Below are positions 5,602 through 5,805 of a stretch of 5,805 bases of DNA, in pieces. The notes under the pieces were generated by a model that was given only the letters and a program-made list of their open reading frames with translations, was not told the origin of the DNA and made no database searches. The stretch is from Noviherbaspirillum sp. (lineage in GTDB: Bacteria > Pseudomonadota > Gammaproteobacteria > Burkholderiales > Burkholderiaceae). The translations under genes and the position numbers were made by a program. How positions within the stretch are numbered: position 1 is the stretch's first letter; every line of letters begins with the position of its first letter. Location of the stretch: assembly GCA_028292785.1 (NCBI GenBank), contig JAQGLQ010000425.1, forward strand, positions 1 to 5,805, in the 5' to 3' direction.

Positions 5602-5805
5602 AGATTTTTTTATGGCTGGCCATCGGCTTCCTGGTGTTTGCATGGGTGATGCGGGGCAAGAAGCCGTTGCGCCCCCCCACTGCCTCCGATATGCCAGAAA
5701 CTGCGCGAAGAACCGAGATCGAAGCCATGAACCGGTGCACGCAGTGCGGCGTTTATCATCCCGCCTCGGAGTCCATTGTCACTCCCGCCGGATCTTTTTG
5801 CAGCG
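5598..5805 (+). CDS. PP0621-like small zinc-ribbon protein, C-terminus cut
   Basis: The first 69 residues of a small protein that runs off the window. Residues 2-18 (KIFLWLAIGFLVFAWVM) form a single hydrophobic anchor, followed by a basic RGKK and a short Pro-rich linker. CTQCGVYHPASES at 47-59 and the beginning of a second site, GSFCS at 65-69, fit a zinc-binding ribbon (Cys47, Cys50, His54, Cys68). This layout matches the uncharacterised PP0621 family, usually near 80 residues, so only a few residues should be missing. The ATG overlaps the ypjD-like stop by four bases (ATGA), a typical sign of coupled translation. In the Burkholderiales gene orders I recall, this gene is followed by ampD and a PilS/PilR-like two-component pair. 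That cannot be seen here. The function is unknown. Confidence 0.85.
   Translation, partial: MKIFLWLAIGFLVFAWVMRGKKPLRPPTASDMPETARRTEIEAMNRCTQCGVYHPASESIVTPAGSFCS

Noticed and set aside
5669..5677. Possible frameshift at the seven-C run in the PP0621-like gene
   Set aside because: With seven Cs the frame reads through into the expected CxxC and FCS motifs, so the gene is intact as given.

Overview
The window looks like ordinary chromosomal DNA of a betaproteobacterium, most likely order Burkholderiales and perhaps an Oxalobacteraceae relative. This rests on the moderately high GC content, the protein sequences, and the gene neighbours: proS, a short lytic transglycosylase, an AAKK-tailed SWIB protein, and ffh next to a CcsA/YpjD-like gene and a PP0621-type gene. 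No mobile element, CRISPR array, tRNA or rRNA is visible. The genus is an inference and was not checked against a database.

Layout. Bases 1-1482 (+) hold most of prolyl-tRNA synthetase (proS), cut at the window's left edge. Fifteen bases later, and in the same frame, a TTG-started gene (1498-2106, +) encodes a small exported lytic transglycosylase. A perfect 17-bp bidirectional terminator (2142-2180) separates it from a converging gene (2197-2688, -). That gene encodes a protein with a long Lys/Ala-rich, histone-H1-like tail and a C-terminal SWIB domain. The 417 bases upstream of it (2689-3105) contain no convincing gene. They do hold a strong ribosome binding site, a 19-bp palindrome, a candidate promoter, and several inverted repeats and hairpins. 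This is the least explained part of the window.

The signal recognition particle GTPase gene ffh (3106-4476, -) follows. A 315-bp divergent spacer then leads to a CcsA/YpjD-family inner-membrane protein (4792-5601, +). Its stop codon overlaps the start of a PP0621-like zinc-ribbon protein (5598 onward, +), which runs off the right edge.

Functional picture. The genes are mostly housekeeping: aminoacylation of tRNA-Pro, cell-wall turnover, chromatin-like DNA binding, co-translational membrane targeting, and a membrane protein of the cytochrome c assembly family. proS and the transglycosylase probably share a transcript, as do the ypjD-like and PP0621-like genes. I found no clear evidence of an undescribed multi-gene system. 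The best leads are the palindrome and repeat cluster in front of the SWIB gene and the uncharacterised, translationally coupled membrane/zinc-ribbon pair at the right edge.
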